Assembly (NCBI GenBank): GCA_022799175.1
Contig: JAAWNY010000012.1
Coordinates: 1-59,357, forward strand
From: Lachnospiraceae bacterium
GTDB lineage: Bacteria; Bacillota; Clostridia; Lachnospirales; Lachnospiraceae
Length of the DNA stretch: 59,357 nt
Direction of reading: 5' to 3'
Below are positions 26,471 to 36,806 of this stretch, one piece after another; the stretch's first letter is position 1, and the number at the start of each line of letters is the position of its first letter. The notes under the pieces were generated by a model. That model had not been told where the DNA came from and did no database searches. It worked only from the letters and a program-made list of their open reading frames with translations. The translations under genes and the position numbers were made by a program.

Positions 26471-26995
26471 TTATTTCCCCTCATAAATGATTGCCGATTC
26501 TACGGTATAATTTTTCAGTTTCTCCCGACCACATAATCCGGCAAGTTCCATGACAAAACATATTTTTACCACCTTACCGCCCAATTGTTCCACCAATCCG
26601 CTGATGGCTTCTATCGTACCCCCAGTAGCGATCAGATCATCAATAATAACCACCTTCTGTCCTGGTCGGATAGCATCTTTGTGAATCTCAATCTCAGCTG
26701 TGCCATATTCCAGTTCATATTTTGCAGAAACCGTTTCTCTTGGCAACTTACCCTTTTTGCGCACGGGAACGAAACTTTTATGACTGGCATAAGCCACTGG
26801 CATACCAAATATAAAACCTCGCGATTCTGGTCCTAACACCACATCAAAATCCAGCCCATCTACCATTTTCAACAATGCATCAATAGCCAAGTTCAACCCG
26901 TCAGCATCCTGCAAAATCGATGTCACATCCCGAAAAATAATTCCCGGCTCCGGAAAATCCGGAATACTTATCACATAATCCTCCAATTTTTTCAT
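26471..26995 (-). CDS. apt: adenine phosphoribosyltransferase
   Basis: This 174-residue purine salvage enzyme converts adenine and PRPP to AMP. The PRPP-binding motif VVIIDDLIATGGT is at 115-127. The N-terminal signature IPDFPEPGIIFRDVT (11-25) and the GPESRGFIFG loop (55-64) are typical. The gene lies between the GHL10 gene and the two-component system. In Clostridia apt is often near recJ and relA, which are not here. Confidence 0.94.
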   Translation of the reverse strand: MKKLEDYVISIPDFPEPGIIFRDVTSILQDADGLNLAIDALLKMVDGLDFDVVLGPESRGFIFGMPVAYASHKSFVPVRKKGKLPRETVSAKYELEYGTAEIEIHKDAIRPGQKVVIIDDLIATGGTIEAISGLVEQLGGKVVKICFVMELAGLCGREKLKNYTVESAIIYEGK

Positions 26996-27036
26996 CTTTG
27001 CCTATTCCCCTTTCTGTAGATAATGGTAAAAGAATA

Positions 27037-28329
27037 TTATTGAAAAACCTTCATCAAATTTGCCACCTCTTCCTGACAGGCCGGCTCCTGAAACGAACTA
27101 TATGCATAAAAACAATACCCAGAAATCTGCCCGCTTTCCCGGCCTTCCTGCACCTGCCTTTTAATGATATCATTCCGTCTCAGCCACTCTGGCACAGCAT
27201 TATTGTCCGTACTTCCAGATCCTGTCTTATACATCGCAAGACCAAGATACAAACGTGTGTTCCCCTTTTTCTTTAACTGAATCCATGTTTTCAGATTGTT
27301 GGAAAAAGCAAAGGGCGCCGGGCTTCCATCTGAAAGCTTGTGTTCAAATCCCCAGTAAATCTGCGGCATGATATAATCCACATATCCATCCTGAGACATC
27401 CAGGTATCCACATCGGCAAACAGACGATTATCGCTGCGCAGATGCTCCACATACCCTTCTGGACTGATCCCAAACTGCACATGCGGCTTTGTGCTTTTTA
27501 CCGCCTGATATACCTCCTGAATCAACTGATTAATATTCTCACGACGCCAATCGCTGATATTGGAGGAGCTGCCAGAAGCATCGTATTCCGGTTTATCAAA
27601 CCATTTATTCTCATCCTCATTATTCACTTCCGGATAGAAATAGTCATCAAAATGAATTCCATCTACATCATAATGTTCCACAATCTCTCGGACTCCTTCG
27701 ATAATTCGCCAACGTACTTCTTCAACTGCCGGATTTAAATAATATTCCCCATTGTGTTTTAAAACCCATCGATCGTTCGTTATATCGCTGTCCGATAACC
27801 ATTGCCGGACAAAACTCTGTTCGGATACCTGATTCCAACGATTCAAGTAGCCAGTTACCCGATAAGGGTTGATCCAGGCATGGAACTGCAACCTCCTCCG
27901 GTGAGCCGCCTGCACAAAATAAGCCAATGGATCATATCCCGGATCTTTCCCCTGAGTCCCCGTTACAAATCGGGACCAGGGAAAATATTCGGAAGGGTAC
28001 ATGGCATCTGCGTCTGGCCGTACCTGAACAAAGACGGCATTCATCTTTAGTTCCACACACCGATCCAGGATCTGATCCACACCCGCTTTAAAACCATTTT
28101 CATCTGCTGGCAGCTTCTCCCAATCCAAATAAGAAATCCACACTCCCCGCAGCTCTTGCGATGGTCCTCCTTCCGGCTCTCCCGTTCCTGCTGTTTTCAA
28201 TCCACTTCTCCCATCCCCTGGCGCTGCCAGAGCAAAAAATGTTCCTCCTAATACCAATATTCCTGTTATTATCAGGAGCCGCAGTTTTTGAATCCACTTC
28301 TCCTTTCTTTTGTTCCCTTGAACTGCCAT
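27037..28329 (-). CDS. GHL10 (glycoside hydrolase-like) secreted protein
   Basis: A 430-residue exported protein with an N-terminal signal or anchor helix (about 16-36, ending ALAAPGDG) followed by a GHL10/DUF187 TIM-barrel domain related to YngK of Bacillus. Visible family motifs are ELRGVWISYLDWEKLP, FVQVRPDADAMYPSEYFPWS (about 100-119), HAWINPYRVT, DGIHFDDYFYP (acidic active-site region, about 223-233) and DYIMPQIYWG (about 315-324). Substrate is unknown; peptidoglycan or another envelope glycan is plausible. It has its own promoter and is followed by apt. Confidence 0.88.
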   Translation of the reverse strand: MAVQGNKRKEKWIQKLRLLIITGILVLGGTFFALAAPGDGRSGLKTAGTGEPEGGPSQELRGVWISYLDWEKLPADENGFKAGVDQILDRCVELKMNAVFVQVRPDADAMYPSEYFPWSRFVTGTQGKDPGYDPLAYFVQAAHRRRLQFHAWINPYRVTGYLNRWNQVSEQSFVRQWLSDSDITNDRWVLKHNGEYYLNPAVEEVRWRIIEGVREIVEHYDVDGIHFDDYFYPEVNNEDENKWFDKPEYDASGSSSNISDWRRENINQLIQEVYQAVKSTKPHVQFGISPEGYVEHLRSDNRLFADVDTWMSQDGYVDYIMPQIYWGFEHKLSDGSPAPFAFSNNLKTWIQLKKKGNTRLYLGLAMYKTGSGSTDNNAVPEWLRRNDIIKRQVQEGRESGQISGYCFYAYSSFQEPACQEEVANLMKVFQ

Positions 28330-28386
28330 ATCCCCTCCTAATTCTTCCGGTACTTCCAGCTTATCTCTTAAAATCCACTAAACTTC

Positions 28387-28415
28387 AGTATACCAAAAGC
28401 CCGAATAAAGGGCAA
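28387..28415 (-). promoter_or_regulatory. promoter of the GHL10 gene
   Basis: On the minus strand TTGCCC (28410-28415), 17-bp spacer, TATACT (28387-28392). The spacer and -35 form a small GCCC/GGGC hairpin followed by TTTT, so the same bases may also end hemW transcription. Confidence 0.55.
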
Positions 28416-28479
28416 CTTTTCTCTTTGATTTTTTCTAAATATTTTCTTTCCTCCCAACAGTTCTCTTTCCTTGGCAACT

Positions 28480-29727
28480 TTACAACAAAAATTCACGAAA
28501 CACCCGATTGCTCACATCAATCCCCCGGCGACTTAGCCTTACCCAGGGAGCCTCTATCTCAATCAGTCCCTGATCCTGCAGCTTATCCAATACCTGCCCA
28601 TAAATCTTCCACATATTTCTTCCAAAACGTCCCAAAAACTCATTGCCAGATACCCCCTGCATCATACGCAAACCCAGAAACATAAATTCTTCCATTTTAT
28701 CTTCCAGAGAAAGTTCTTGAATTTCACAGGCGGCGGCTCCAGCCTCCCGCAGATCGAGAGAAAGATATTTTTTAAGACTCGTTTCATTGTGATAGCGATA
28801 ACCGCTGATATAGGAGGAAGCTCCAAGACCAAGCCCCAGATAATCCGCCCCCGTCCAGTACCCAATATTATGGCGACACGCAAAACCCGATCGAGAATAA
28901 TTGGAAATTTCATAGCGCTCATAACCCTGCGTCGCCAAAAGCGCCCTGGTCATCTCATACATTTTCCGATCGGTATCCTCATCTGGCAATGGCGGCAGTT
29001 CTATGTGATTATTCCAACAATCTCCCGGCAAAATACTTCTGGAATGGTGACGGGTACTTATCTCCTGTGTCTCTTCCTTTGTCAAAGGCGTACCGCCTTC
29101 TCCGCCATATCTTTCATAAAAAGGCGTTCCTTCCTCAATGATCAAGCTGTAGGCAGAAATATGCTCTGGTTTTAACATCACCACTTTGCGCAATGTATTT
29201 TTCCATGAATGGATATCTTGTCCTGGCAAAGCTGACATCAAATCCACACTGATATTCGTAAACCCCACTTGGCGGGCCCGCTGATAACTTTTTAGAAAAT
29301 CATCAAAGGTATGAATTCTTCCCAAAATTTTCAATTCTAAGTCATCTGCAGACTGCAGTCCTAAACTCAGACGATTGATGCCGCTCTCCCGATAAACCTC
29401 CAACTTTTCCATAGTCAGAGTCCCCGGGTTGGCTTCAATGGTGATCTCCGCATCCGCAGCAATTCCAAAACAGTTATGAAGTACAGCAAACAATTCGCCG
29501 ATCAGCTCCGCAGGCAGCAGAGAAGGCGTTCCACCCCCCAGAAAAATACTGGTCACACAGCTATCTGGAAAGCAGGAACTTTGCCCGTATATTTCTTCAA
29601 TTAACTTGTCCATATAGTCCCGGTAAGTAGATTCCGGAACCGCAAAAGATAAGAAATCGCAGTAAGCACATTTCCGGGCACAAAACGGAATATGGATGTA
29701 AAGTTCCAGTTCTCGTTTATTCATCAT
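28480..29727 (-). CDS. hemW: heme chaperone HemW, radical SAM
   Basis: A 415-residue radical-SAM protein of the HemW/HemN-like family. The iron-sulfur motif is [14 protein letters not shown] with Cys16, Cys20 and Cys23; the extra downstream cysteine typical of true HemN (CxxxCxxCxC) is replaced by Phe, which points to Hem[10 protein letters not shown] (about 65-73) and the C-terminal HemN_C domain are present. It overlaps the end of lepA by 11 bp. The lepA-hemW pairing is widely conserved, usually upstream of hrcA-grpE-dnaK, which are not seen here. Confidence 0.93.
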   Translation of the reverse strand: MMNKRELELYIHIPFCARKCAYCDFLSFAVPESTYRDYMDKLIEEIYGQSSCFPDSCVTSIFLGGGTPSLLPAELIGELFAVLHNCFGIAADAEITIEANPGTLTMEKLEVYRESGINRLSLGLQSADDLELKILGRIHTFDDFLKSYQRARQVGFTNISVDLMSALPGQDIHSWKNTLRKVVMLKPEHISAYSLIIEEGTPFYERYGGEGGTPLTKEETQEISTRHHSRSILPGDCWNNHIELPPLPDEDTDRKMYEMTRALLATQGYERYEISNYSRSGFACRHNIGYWTGADYLGLGLGASSYISGYRYHNETSLKKYLSLDLREAGAAACEIQELSLEDKMEEFMFLGLRMMQGVSGNEFLGRFGRNMWKIYGQVLDKLQDQGLIEIEAPWVRLSRRGIDVSNRVFREFLL

Positions 29728-31531
29728 CTAATTTCAGCACACTCATAAAAGCTTTCTGCGGAATCTCCACACTTCCTATCTGGCGCATCCGCTTTTTCCC
29801 TTCCTTTTGTTTCTCAAGCAATTTCTTTTTCCGACTAATGTCCCCGCCATAACATTTCGCCAACACATCCTTGCGCACAGCCTTCACCGTCTCCCGAGCA
29901 ATGATTTTACCTCCCACAGCTGCTTGTATGGGAATCTCAAAGAGATGGCGCGGAATTTCTTCCTTTAGCTTCTCACACATCTTCCGACCACGCTCATAGG
30001 CAGATTCCCCATGGACAATAAAAGACAACGCATCTACTTCTTCCCGGTTCACCAGAATATCCAGTTTGACTAACTCCGCCTGCTCATATCCTTTCAAGTC
30101 ATAATCAAAAGAGGCATAGCCCCGAGAACGAGATTTTAATGCATCAAAAAAATCATAAATAATCTCGTTAAGAGGCAAATCGTACTTCAAAAGAGCCCGT
30201 GTCTCCTCCATATATTCCATCCCTTTATAGATACCGCGCCGCTCCTGACACAACGTCATAATCGCGCCCACGAATTCTGTAGTCACCATAATCTCTGCTG
30301 AGACAATCGGTTCTTCCATATAATCGATCTCTGTAGGATCCGGCATATTGGTCGGATTCGTCAATTCAATCATCTCGCCATTTTTCTTATGGATATGGTA
30401 GACTACACTGGGTGCTGTCGTAACCAAATCAAGATTATATTCCCGCTCTAGCCGTTCTTGAATGATCTCCAGATGCAAAAGCCCTAGAAAGCCACAGCGG
30501 AAGCCAAATCCAAGTGCCACGGAAGTCTCTGGCTCAAAAAACAAAGAAGCATCATTTAACTGAAGCTTTTCCAATGCTTCCCGCAAATCATTATAGCGGG
30601 CACCATCTGCCGGATACAAACCGCAGTATACCATGGAAGTTACTTTTTTATAACCTGGCAATGGCTGAGCACAAGGATTCTGTGCATTCGTCACTGTGTC
30701 ACCTACCATAGTATCCTTCACATTTTTGATACTGGCAGTCAAATATCCTACCATACCGGCACTTAACGTATCACAAGGGATAAACTGGCCGGCACCAAAA
30801 TATCCCACTTCCACAATCTCTGCTTCCGCGCCGGTAGCCATCATCCGTATCCGGGTTCCCTTCTTCATCATTCCTTCCACAATCCGGCAAAAAACGATCA
30901 CTCCTTTATAGGAATCATAAACCGAGTCAAAGATCAACGCCTGCAAAGGGGCCTGAGGATCGCCCTTGGGTGCCGGTACTTTGTGCACGATCGCCTCCAG
31001 AACTTCTTCTACATTCCATCCTGTCTTCGCCGATATCCGTGGTGCATCATGGGCCTCTAATCCAATGACATCTTCAATTTCATCCGCAACCCGATCCGGA
31101 TCCGCACTGGCCAAGTCAATCTTATTAATCACTGGTACTACATCCAAGTCATTATCCAGAGCCAAATAAACATTTGCCAAAGTCTGAGCCTCAATTCCCT
31201 GAGCTGCATCCACCACTAAAATCGCTCCATCACAAGCTGCCAGGCTTCGGCTTACTTCATAGTTAAAATCCACATGTCCTGGTGTATCGATCAGATTAAA
31301 AATGTATTCCTCTCCATCGTTTGCCCGATACACTGTCCGCACAGTCTGAGCTTTGATGGTGATGCCCCGTTCCCGCTCCAAATCCATGTTATCCAATACT
31401 TGAGACTGCATCTCCCGGCTGGTAAGCAGCCCTGTCATTTCAATAATACGGTCTGCCAGAGTCGACTTCCCGTGATCGATATGTGCGATAATACAAAAAT
31501 TTCGGATTTTGCTCTGGTCCATTCCTGTCAT
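29717..31531 (-). CDS. lepA: elongation factor 4 (LepA)
   Basis: This 604-residue ribosomal back-translocase GTPase has G1 [11 protein letters not shown]2 [11 protein letters not shown]3 DTPGHVDF and G4 NKID in the first 150 residues. EF-G-like domains II, III and V follow, then the LepA-specific C-terminal domain. The start at 31531 was chosen because GAGGG lies 6 bases before it and it gives the usual length; the frame remains open 28 codons further with no site. The C-terminus has the conserved [12 protein letters not shown]-like segment ([13 protein letters not shown]). Confidence 0.95.
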   Translation of the reverse strand: MTGMDQSKIRNFCIIAHIDHGKSTLADRIIEMTGLLTSREMQSQVLDNMDLERERGITIKAQTVRTVYRANDGEEYIFNLIDTPGHVDFNYEVSRSLAACDGAILVVDAAQGIEAQTLANVYLALDNDLDVVPVINKIDLASADPDRVADEIEDVIGLEAHDAPRISAKTGWNVEEVLEAIVHKVPAPKGDPQAPLQALIFDSVYDSYKGVIVFCRIVEGMMKKGTRIRMMATGAEAEIVEVGYFGAGQFIPCDTLSAGMVGYLTASIKNVKDTMVGDTVTNAQNPCAQPLPGYKKVTSMVYCGLYPADGARYNDLREALEKLQLNDASLFFEPETSVALGFGFRCGFLGLLHLEIIQERLEREYNLDLVTTAPSVVYHIHKKNGEMIELTNPTNMPDPTEIDYMEEPIVSAEIMVTTEFVGAIMTLCQERRGIYKGMEYMEETRALLKYDLPLNEIIYDFFDALKSRSRGYASFDYDLKGYEQAELVKLDILVNREEVDALSFIVHGESAYERGRKMCEKLKEEIPRHLFEIPIQAAVGGKIIARETVKAVRKDVLAKCYGGDISRKKKLLEKQKEGKKRMRQIGSVEIPQKAFMSVLKLDDE

Positions 31532-31605
31532 ATCGTTCCCTCTCTTGCTTTTATCTCTTATTCTGAATCGGTAAATCCAAAATATACCTACATTGTTTGC
31601 TATAG

Positions 31606-31634
31606 AATATACCATTTTTTTATCTGCCTTGCAA
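31606..31634 (-). promoter_or_regulatory. candidate lepA-hemW promoter
   Basis: On the minus strand TTGCAA (31629-31634, inside the last spoIIP codons), 17-bp spacer, TATATT (31606-31611). It would let lepA be expressed in vegetative cells independently of the sporulation genes upstream. Confidence 0.6.
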
Positions 31635-32741
31635 CACCCTATCTAAAAGTTCCGCCAGCGGTTCCATGGCATTATAAGCTTCCTCGCCGCTGTTGGTCTG
31701 TGCACCTACTTCAATCAATGCCGAACGCGGTCGCAAATGCAGATTATAGCGAAGTCCTTTCATATATATTTTTCTGGTATAACCAGGAAAACGTTGTGCT
31801 GCATCGAGCTGCATCTGTAAAGTAAACGCCAGATTTTCCTGAAGATAAGGATTCGGCAGATATGCAATCTCTCCTTCCGGTGTCCGGCTCATCCCTTGAA
31901 AAAACATAATATTTGCTGTAGGTTTTCCATTTACTTCTGACATTAGATGCAAAGTATCTTTTACTCCGTCACGATGCAAATCCAACACTACCTGGATAGA
32001 AGGATTCTCCTGCAAAATTTTACTTATTCCCTCCAATGCGTAATTATAAGCTCGGCTTCGATCCAGGGTTCCTCCTTGAATATCATACTTGCTTGTATCA
32101 TGGATTACCCCCCATCCCTTCTCTTCTAAAAGCTGTGTCAATCGATTTCCAATACCGACGACCGATGCCTCCGGATTTTCTGGTCCATAATCGGCATAAG
32201 TTTCTTGAGAATGTGTATGGTAAATTAGAATTTGAGGCCCCGAACTATTTTTTTCCAAGCTCAAATCCAGTCCTAGAAGTTCCTCTGCCTTCATCAGATC
32301 TCTGGGAGCTGTCGTTGAAGTGTGAACACTGTAAAAATGTTTCATCAGGTAATCATAATCTTGTAACTGAGCCAACGCTGGTATATTTTCTCCTTGGTGA
32401 ATATTTTCTTTATTTTCTCTGTCATCTGCTATTTCTGTCTCCCAAACTTGTACTCCGTCCTTTGATATTGCCTCTGGATTTATATTACTTCCCATTTCCT
32501 GATTTCCCAGCTGATTCCATCCTCCCCCCATGGTCCCTGCATTTTCTGGCCCGGCTCCTGTACTCTCATCCCAAAAAAGGTACACGTATGTATCATACGT
32601 ATACCTATAATTCTGATAAATTGCATAAGAAGGATCTCTCCCATATTCCCGTACTGGTTCTTTATCTGGCGCCATAGCCGGATAACATCCTCCCAGTAAC
32701 AAAGTCAAACCGCGAATCAACCATATCATCAGCTCATTCAA
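31620..32741 (-). CDS. spoIIP: stage II sporulation protein P (SpoIIP)
   Basis: This 373-residue mother-cell amidase and endopeptidase degrades septal peptidoglycan with SpoIID and SpoIIM during engulfment. An N-terminal membrane anchor lies at about 5-22. The catalytic domain shows [12 protein letters not shown] (about 173-184), VVLDLHRDG (about 256-264) and [11 protein letters not shown] near the end, the metal-ligand regions of the family. The start is probably TTG at 32741, with AAGGAG ten bases upstream, overlapping the sigE stop by 8 bp. In many Clostridia spoIIP follows gpr; here it is fused to the sigE operon. Confidence 0.92.
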   Translation of the reverse strand: MNELMIWLIRGLTLLLGGCYPAMAPDKEPVREYGRDPSYAIYQNYRYTYDTYVYLFWDESTGAGPENAGTMGGGWNQLGNQEMGSNINPEAISKDGVQVWETEIADDRENKENIHQGENIPALAQLQDYDYLMKHFYSVHTSTTAPRDLMKAEELLGLDLSLEKNSSGPQILIYHTHSQETYADYGPENPEASVVGIGNRLTQLLEEKGWGVIHDTSKYDIQGGTLDRSRAYNYALEGISKILQENPSIQVVLDLHRDGVKDTLHLMSEVNGKPTANIMFFQGMSRTPEGEIAYLPNPYLQENLAFTLQMQLDAAQRFPGYTRKIYMKGLRYNLHLRPRSALIEVGAQTNSGEEAYNAMEPLAELLDRVLQGR

Positions 32742-33474
32742 GCCGAATGATCTCCTTTTTCAGTCGTTTCATAATCTTCTTTTCCAGACGGGAAATATAG
32801 GACTGGGAAATACCTAACAAGTCAGCTACCTCTTTCTGTGTCATCTCGTTTCCATCTGCATCCTTTAATCCATAACGCAATTCCACAATTTTCCGCTCCC
32901 GAGGATTCAAACGACTGATCGCATGATTTAGCAAATTTTTTTCTGTCTCATCCTCCAAATCCCGGTAGATAACGTCCTCATCTGTACCTAGAATATCGGA
33001 AAGCAAAAGCTCATTCCCGTCCCAGTCCACATTAAGAGGCTCATCAATGGACACCTCCATGCGGGTCTTATTGTTCCTGCGCAGATACATAAGAATCTCA
33101 TTTTCAATACAGCGAGAAGCATAGGTGGCCAGTTTGATATTCTTTTCTGGATTAAAAGTATTGATCGCTTTAATTAATCCAATCGTACCAATCGAGATCA
33201 AATCTTCCACACCTACACAAGTGTTATCAAATTTTTTGGCAATATAGACTACCAGTCGCAGATTATGCTCGATCAACTGCGAACGAGCTTCCTTCTCTTC
33301 TTCTGTCCCCAGCTGAGCTATCCGTTCTGCCTCCTCTTTTGCATCCAAAGGTGGCGGCAGGATATCGGCACCGCCTATGTAATGCACCTCTCCCTGACGT
33401 TGCCAAAGCATTGTCGTGAAAGAAGGTGCCGCCTTAAATTGAAACCGATTCGGTATGGAAACTTTTACTATCAT
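32734..33474 (-). CDS. sigE: RNA polymerase sigma-E, pro-form (SigE)
   Basis: This 246-residue early mother-cell sigma factor is made as an inactive precursor. The pro-sequence (about 1-30) ends near the conserved EVHYIGG (29-35), where SpoIIGA cuts in Bacillus. Regions 2 ([45 protein letters not shown]) and 4 ([22 protein letters not shown]) are complete. The strong match of the -10-recognition helix and the adjacent spoIIGA gene identify SigE rather than SigK or SigG. Confidence 0.95.
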   Translation of the reverse strand: MIVKVSIPNRFQFKAAPSFTTMLWQRQGEVHYIGGADILPPPLDAKEEAERIAQLGTEEEKEARSQLIEHNLRLVVYIAKKFDNTCVGVEDLISIGTIGLIKAINTFNPEKNIKLATYASRCIENEILMYLRRNNKTRMEVSIDEPLNVDWDGNELLLSDILGTDEDVIYRDLEDETEKNLLNHAISRLNPRERKIVELRYGLKDADGNEMTQKEVADLLGISQSYISRLEKKIMKRLKKEIIRLE

Positions 33475-33563
33475 TTCTTTGCAATTCCTCCAAATTCATT
33501 CTCATTATGTAACTATCTTATCATTCACAGTTACATGCATAATTTGCAGCTGTTATCGGACAG

Positions 33564-34436
33564 TTATCTCCTTGATCCATGAAGCAGCATTTCATAGCGG
33601 TTATCCAGCGACAATGGTCTTTTACTGATTGCCAGCCAGGGGCGATCGTAATGTCGAATTCCCCCTCCCTCTTTTTCTACTTCCATGAAATCAATCCGGA
33701 TTCCAGGCATCACTGCATATTCAGAATCTACAGTCCGAAACGGAATATAGATGATCTGTGGAACGGTCTTGCACAAGGCAAGGGAAACCGCTCGGGTAAC
33801 TACATGAACCGGCTGACCTCCATAAGGCTCATACAGCTGATTCCCGGTATCCCACAATGCCGTTACCATTTGTTCCACTCCCCGGTAAGATAACTTCACC
33901 TGGCATAAAACCGCCTGTTCTCCAGCCTTTTTTCTGACCAGTTTCAGACAAGCAAGAATACCAAAATAAATTCCTGCCGCCAAAAGGCATAGGGGAAATA
34001 ATTTCCACTGACGAATTGCCCTTGTCCCGGAGAGATAATATCCGGCTGTCATGGAATCTCCCAACATATCAAAGATACCTCCGGCCATCACACTTACTAG
34101 CCAAAAAGTTATCAGGCAGCTCCCAATGTGATGGAGATCCAACCAATCAGTCCATCTTCTTCTGTCAGGTTGACTTCGCAGGCGTCGTCCCGTACCAAAA
34201 GCCAAAATTACCATTGTTCCTCCCAGTCCCAGCCAAGTCAAAAGAAATACGATCCAGTCAGAAAATTCCGGAAACAATAAATTCAGACAAGCCCATATCC
34301 CTCCTACCAAAGAAGATAGCGCCAATCTCCACCAAGGTGAAGACAAATGAAGCAGATATTTTACCAATGAAAGAAGCAGATAATCCATTCCAAAATTGAC
34401 CAGAAAAAAAACATCCAGATATAACGTGATTGTCAC
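33564..34436 (-). CDS. spoIIGA: sigma-E processing protease SpoIIGA
   Basis: A 290-residue membrane-bound aspartic protease that activates pro-SigE upon a forespore signal. Five membrane helices occupy about 1-165, starting TITLYLDVFFLVNF. The C-terminal protease domain carries WDTGNQLYEPY with catalytic Asp196. The probable start is GTG at 34436, with GGAGGTG 13 bases before it, a rather long spacing. It precedes sigE by 90 bp and is driven by the Spo0A-type promoter at 34512-34580. Confidence 0.93.
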   Translation of the reverse strand: MTITLYLDVFFLVNFGMDYLLLSLVKYLLHLSSPWWRLALSSLVGGIWACLNLLFPEFSDWIVFLLTWLGLGGTMVILAFGTGRRLRSQPDRRRWTDWLDLHHIGSCLITFWLVSVMAGGIFDMLGDSMTAGYYLSGTRAIRQWKLFPLCLLAAGIYFGILACLKLVRKKAGEQAVLCQVKLSYRGVEQMVTALWDTGNQLYEPYGGQPVHVVTRAVSLALCKTVPQIIYIPFRTVDSEYAVMPGIRIDFMEVEKEGGGIRHYDRPWLAISKRPLSLDNRYEMLLHGSRR

Positions 34437-34511
34437 GTTCGAAAAATTTCACCTCCCTGTCGCATCTCGTAACCATTCCGATACCTTCCCTGTTCATTTA
34501 CAGCTTCCATT

Positions 34512-34580
34512 ATTATAAACACTCTTTAGGGCAAATTTTGTCAAAGACAGAGAGCGGACTCTCTTTTTTGTACGACAAAA
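34512..34580 (-). promoter_or_regulatory. spoIIG-type promoter with Spo0A-box-like sites
   Basis: On the minus strand TTGACA (34539-34544) and TATAAT (34512-34517) are separated by 21 bp, too long for ordinary sigma-A use but like the Spo0A-activated spoIIG promoter of Bacillus (22 bp). TTTTGTCAAA (plus strand, 34536-34545) over the -35 matches the 0A box TTTTGTCRAA fully. TTTTGTCGTA (minus strand, 34571-34580) matches it at nine of ten. The spoIIGA start lies 75 bp downstream of the -10. Confidence 0.7.
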
Positions 34581-34612
34581 AAAGACAGAAAACTCTCTGA
34601 GCTTCTGTCTTT
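34574..34612 (-). terminator. ftsZ terminator
   Basis: On the minus strand AAAGACAGAA (34603-34612) pairs with TTCTGTCTTT (34581-34590), and TTTTTTTG follows. It overlaps the upstream Spo0A-box-like site of spoIIGA. Confidence 0.85.
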
Positions 34613-34667
34613 CTATATTAAATACAATCTCTGTTCCCATCTGGAACAAACTCTGTTTGTTTCGAAA

Positions 34668-35900
34668 CTAACGCTTATTTTTCAAAAAATCCGGAATATT
34701 AATCTGTACATCCCGATTCATCGGACGATAAGCCGTCTGCTGTGGAGCTGTCTGTTGAGAACCCATGGTCTGCTGCACAGGTTTCTGCTGCATTGGCTGC
34801 GACTGCCCTGTCCTGGCCGTAGCACTCGCCTCTGCTGCCGCTACCGAATTTGCATTCTGATTATTGAAATTCATTCCACCAGGCATCTTTGGTTTATAAC
34901 TATTGAAACCAGCCATTGCCTTATTCACTGAAGATGTGGCATTCACACTATGCCCATCCAGTCCTGTGGCGATTACGGTGATACTGGCCTCATCCTGAGC
35001 ATTCTCATCATACATGGCTCCAAATATAATATTGGCATCATCACCAGCCATCTCCTGAACAAAGCTTGCCGCTTCATTAGCCTCAATCAAGCTGATATCT
35101 CCAGAGATATTGATAATCACATGGGTAGCGCCCTCAATGGTAGTCTCTAAAAGCGGGCTGGATACCGCCTGCTTCACAGCTTCTAAAGCCTTTTCATCTC
35201 CTTTGGCATGTCCAATTCCGATATGGGCAATTCCCTTATCCGTCATAACCGTCTGCACATCAGCAAAATCCAGATTGATCAGACCTGGTACATTGATCAG
35301 ATCCGTGATCCCCTGAACCGCCTGCTGCAACACCTCATCGGCCTTCCTCAATGCATCTGGCATGGTAGTCCGGCGATCTACAATCTCTAACAGCTTGTCA
35401 TTGGGAATCACAATCAAAGTATCCACGCTTTCCTTCAAACGCTCAATACCGCTTAACGCATTTGTCATACGGGTCTTCGCCTCAAAACGGAAAGGCTTTG
35501 TCACCACACCTACGGTCAGAATCCCCATATCTTTCGCTAGACGAGCAATCACCGGGGCCGCTCCGGTACCGGTACCGCCACCCATCCCGCAGGTGACAAA
35601 AACCATATCGGCCCCTTTCATAACCTGAGCCAGCTCATCCGAGTTCTCCTCCGCCGCCTTCTGACCTACCTCTGGTTTTGCTCCTGCCCCTAGCCCCTTA
35701 GTCAACTTTTCTCCAATCTGCATGGCAGTTGGCGCCTTACAAAACTGCAGCGCCTGCTTATCTGTATTGATTCCGATGAATTCCACACCGGCAATATTCT
35801 CCTCAATCATACGATTTACGGCATTGTTGCCTGCACCACCGACTCCGATCACCACAATTCTTGCAGAATTTTCCGCCTCATTTATCTTAATCTCTAACAA
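34668..35900 (-). CDS. ftsZ: cell division protein FtsZ
   Basis: A 410-residue tubulin-like GTPase forming the division ring. The GTP-binding signature [10 protein letters not shown] is at 108-117, with [16 protein letters not shown] at the N-terminus. The T7 loop region is [12 protein letters not shown] Gln/Ala-rich linker (about 320-395) leads to the C-terminal tail [12 protein letters not shown] that binds partner proteins. The start is TTG (35898-35900), nine bases after AAGGAGG. A sigma-A promoter and an AT-rich hairpin lie upstream and a terminator downstream. Confidence 0.96.
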   Translation of the reverse strand: MLEIKINEAENSARIVVIGVGGAGNNAVNRMIEENIAGVEFIGINTDKQALQFCKAPTAMQIGEKLTKGLGAGAKPEVGQKAAEENSDELAQVMKGADMVFVTCGMGGGTGTGAAPVIARLAKDMGILTVGVVTKPFRFEAKTRMTNALSGIERLKESVDTLIVIPNDKLLEIVDRRTTMPDALRKADEVLQQAVQGITDLINVPGLINLDFADVQTVMTDKGIAHIGIGHAKGDEKALEAVKQAVSSPLLETTIEGATHVIINISGDISLIEANEAASFVQEMAGDDANIIFGAMYDENAQDEASITVIATGLDGHSVNATSSVNKAMAGFNSYKPKMPGGMNFNNQNANSVAAAEASATARTGQSQPMQQKPVQQTMGSQQTAPQQTAYRPMNRDVQINIPDFLKNKR

Positions 35901-35983
35901 GACTTTCTTCCTCCTTCAGCCCTCTCAGATCCGTCTCTGCATGTATCGTCCTTCATATGCATTCTCAATCTGGTCTATCTAAT

Positions 35984-36012
35984 ACTATATGTGATTTTTT
36001 GAAAAATATCAA
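35984..36012 (-). promoter_or_regulatory. ftsZ promoter
   Basis: On the minus strand TTGATA (36007-36012), 17-bp spacer, TATAGT (35984-35989), about 84 bp before the TTG start of ftsZ. Confidence 0.65.
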
Positions 36013-36022
36013 CCGTTATTTT

Positions 36023-36045
36023 ACAAAAACTTTGCAAGTTTTTGT
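36023..36045. repeat. AT-rich perfect hairpin between ftsQ and ftsZ
   Basis: ACAAAAACTT (36023-36032) and AAGTTTTTGT (36036-36045) are exact inverted copies around a 3-base loop. It begins 33 bp after the ftsQ stop, directly before the ftsZ promoter, and may end ftsQ transcription. It lacks a separate T-run. Confidence 0.6.
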
Positions 36046-36077
36046 CCTCTCTCCGAATCAATCCTGCCAATTCTTGA

Positions 36078-36803
36078 TCATTTGGGCTCTAGCGTGTAAC
36101 CCGCACGAATATTTGTTTCATCATAATCCTCCAAATGAAGAATTCCACTGACTCCCTCCAATTGTGGAAGCATATCTTTAAGTTCAGCAACCTTGCCATT
36201 TAAGTTACCTCCGCTTCCCAAAAGAACCTCTATCCCTTTCATATACAAGGTAATCTCTCCATATCTTCCATATTGAATCCGATCCACTTGAAGATGATTA
36301 ATCGTAAGAATTTGTGTCAAATTCAAAATCTCCTGGAAAATCTCTTCTTTTTCCAACGGCAGCTTCTGATAAAGAACAATCTGACCAAACTTCAGCCCCG
36401 TTATCAATGGAACGCCTGGTAATGCCTCATTTGCACTCTCCACAATGATTCCATCTTTATCAAAGTACATATAACTACTCATATAAGAGACATAACCCAC
36501 CACACTTTTTTCATAAACAATTACTTCCACACGATTTGGAGCTTGAAAAACAATCTCATAGTCCTCTACAAAAGGAATCTGAATATGTTTTTTTAACCGA
36601 TCCTGTAAAAAACAGAGCAACGTATTCCTACTTTTATTGTCCGGAAACAAGAAACCTACAATCTCTTCCTGCGTATACTGCTTATTTCCTGTCACATCCA
36701 CCTGGGTAATCCGAACAGATAAAAACAAAATTCCCACCAACAGCACAATAATTACTGCGCCAATCTTAAGTTTTCTTTTTTTTTCATTCTGTATTTGCCG
36801 CAT
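36078..36803 (-). CDS. ftsQ: cell division protein FtsQ/DivIB
   Basis: A 241-residue bitopic protein of the divisome. A basic cytoplasmic N-terminus (RQIQNEKKRKLK) is followed by one membrane helix (about 13-31) and the POTRA domain starting ITQVDVTGNKQYTQEEIVG, then the FtsQ/DivIB beta domain. It links FtsL with other septal proteins. The length is short for FtsQ, as usual in Clostridia. It begins only 4 bp after murA ends. Confidence 0.88.
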   Translation of the reverse strand: MRQIQNEKKRKLKIGAVIIVLLVGILFLSVRITQVDVTGNKQYTQEEIVGFLFPDNKSRNTLLCFLQDRLKKHIQIPFVEDYEIVFQAPNRVEVIVYEKSVVGYVSYMSSYMYFDKDGIIVESANEALPGVPLITGLKFGQIVLYQKLPLEKEEIFQEILNLTQILTINHLQVDRIQYGRYGEITLYMKGIEVLLGSGGNLNGKVAELKDMLPQLEGVSGILHLEDYDETNIRAGYTLEPK

Positions 36804-36806
36804 GAT

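Noticed and set aside
34547-34570. GAGAG/CTCTC hairpin followed by TTTTTT on the plus strand as a terminator
   Set aside because: No plus-strand gene is near; it lies inside the spoIIGA promoter region, so chance or a secondary feature is more likely.
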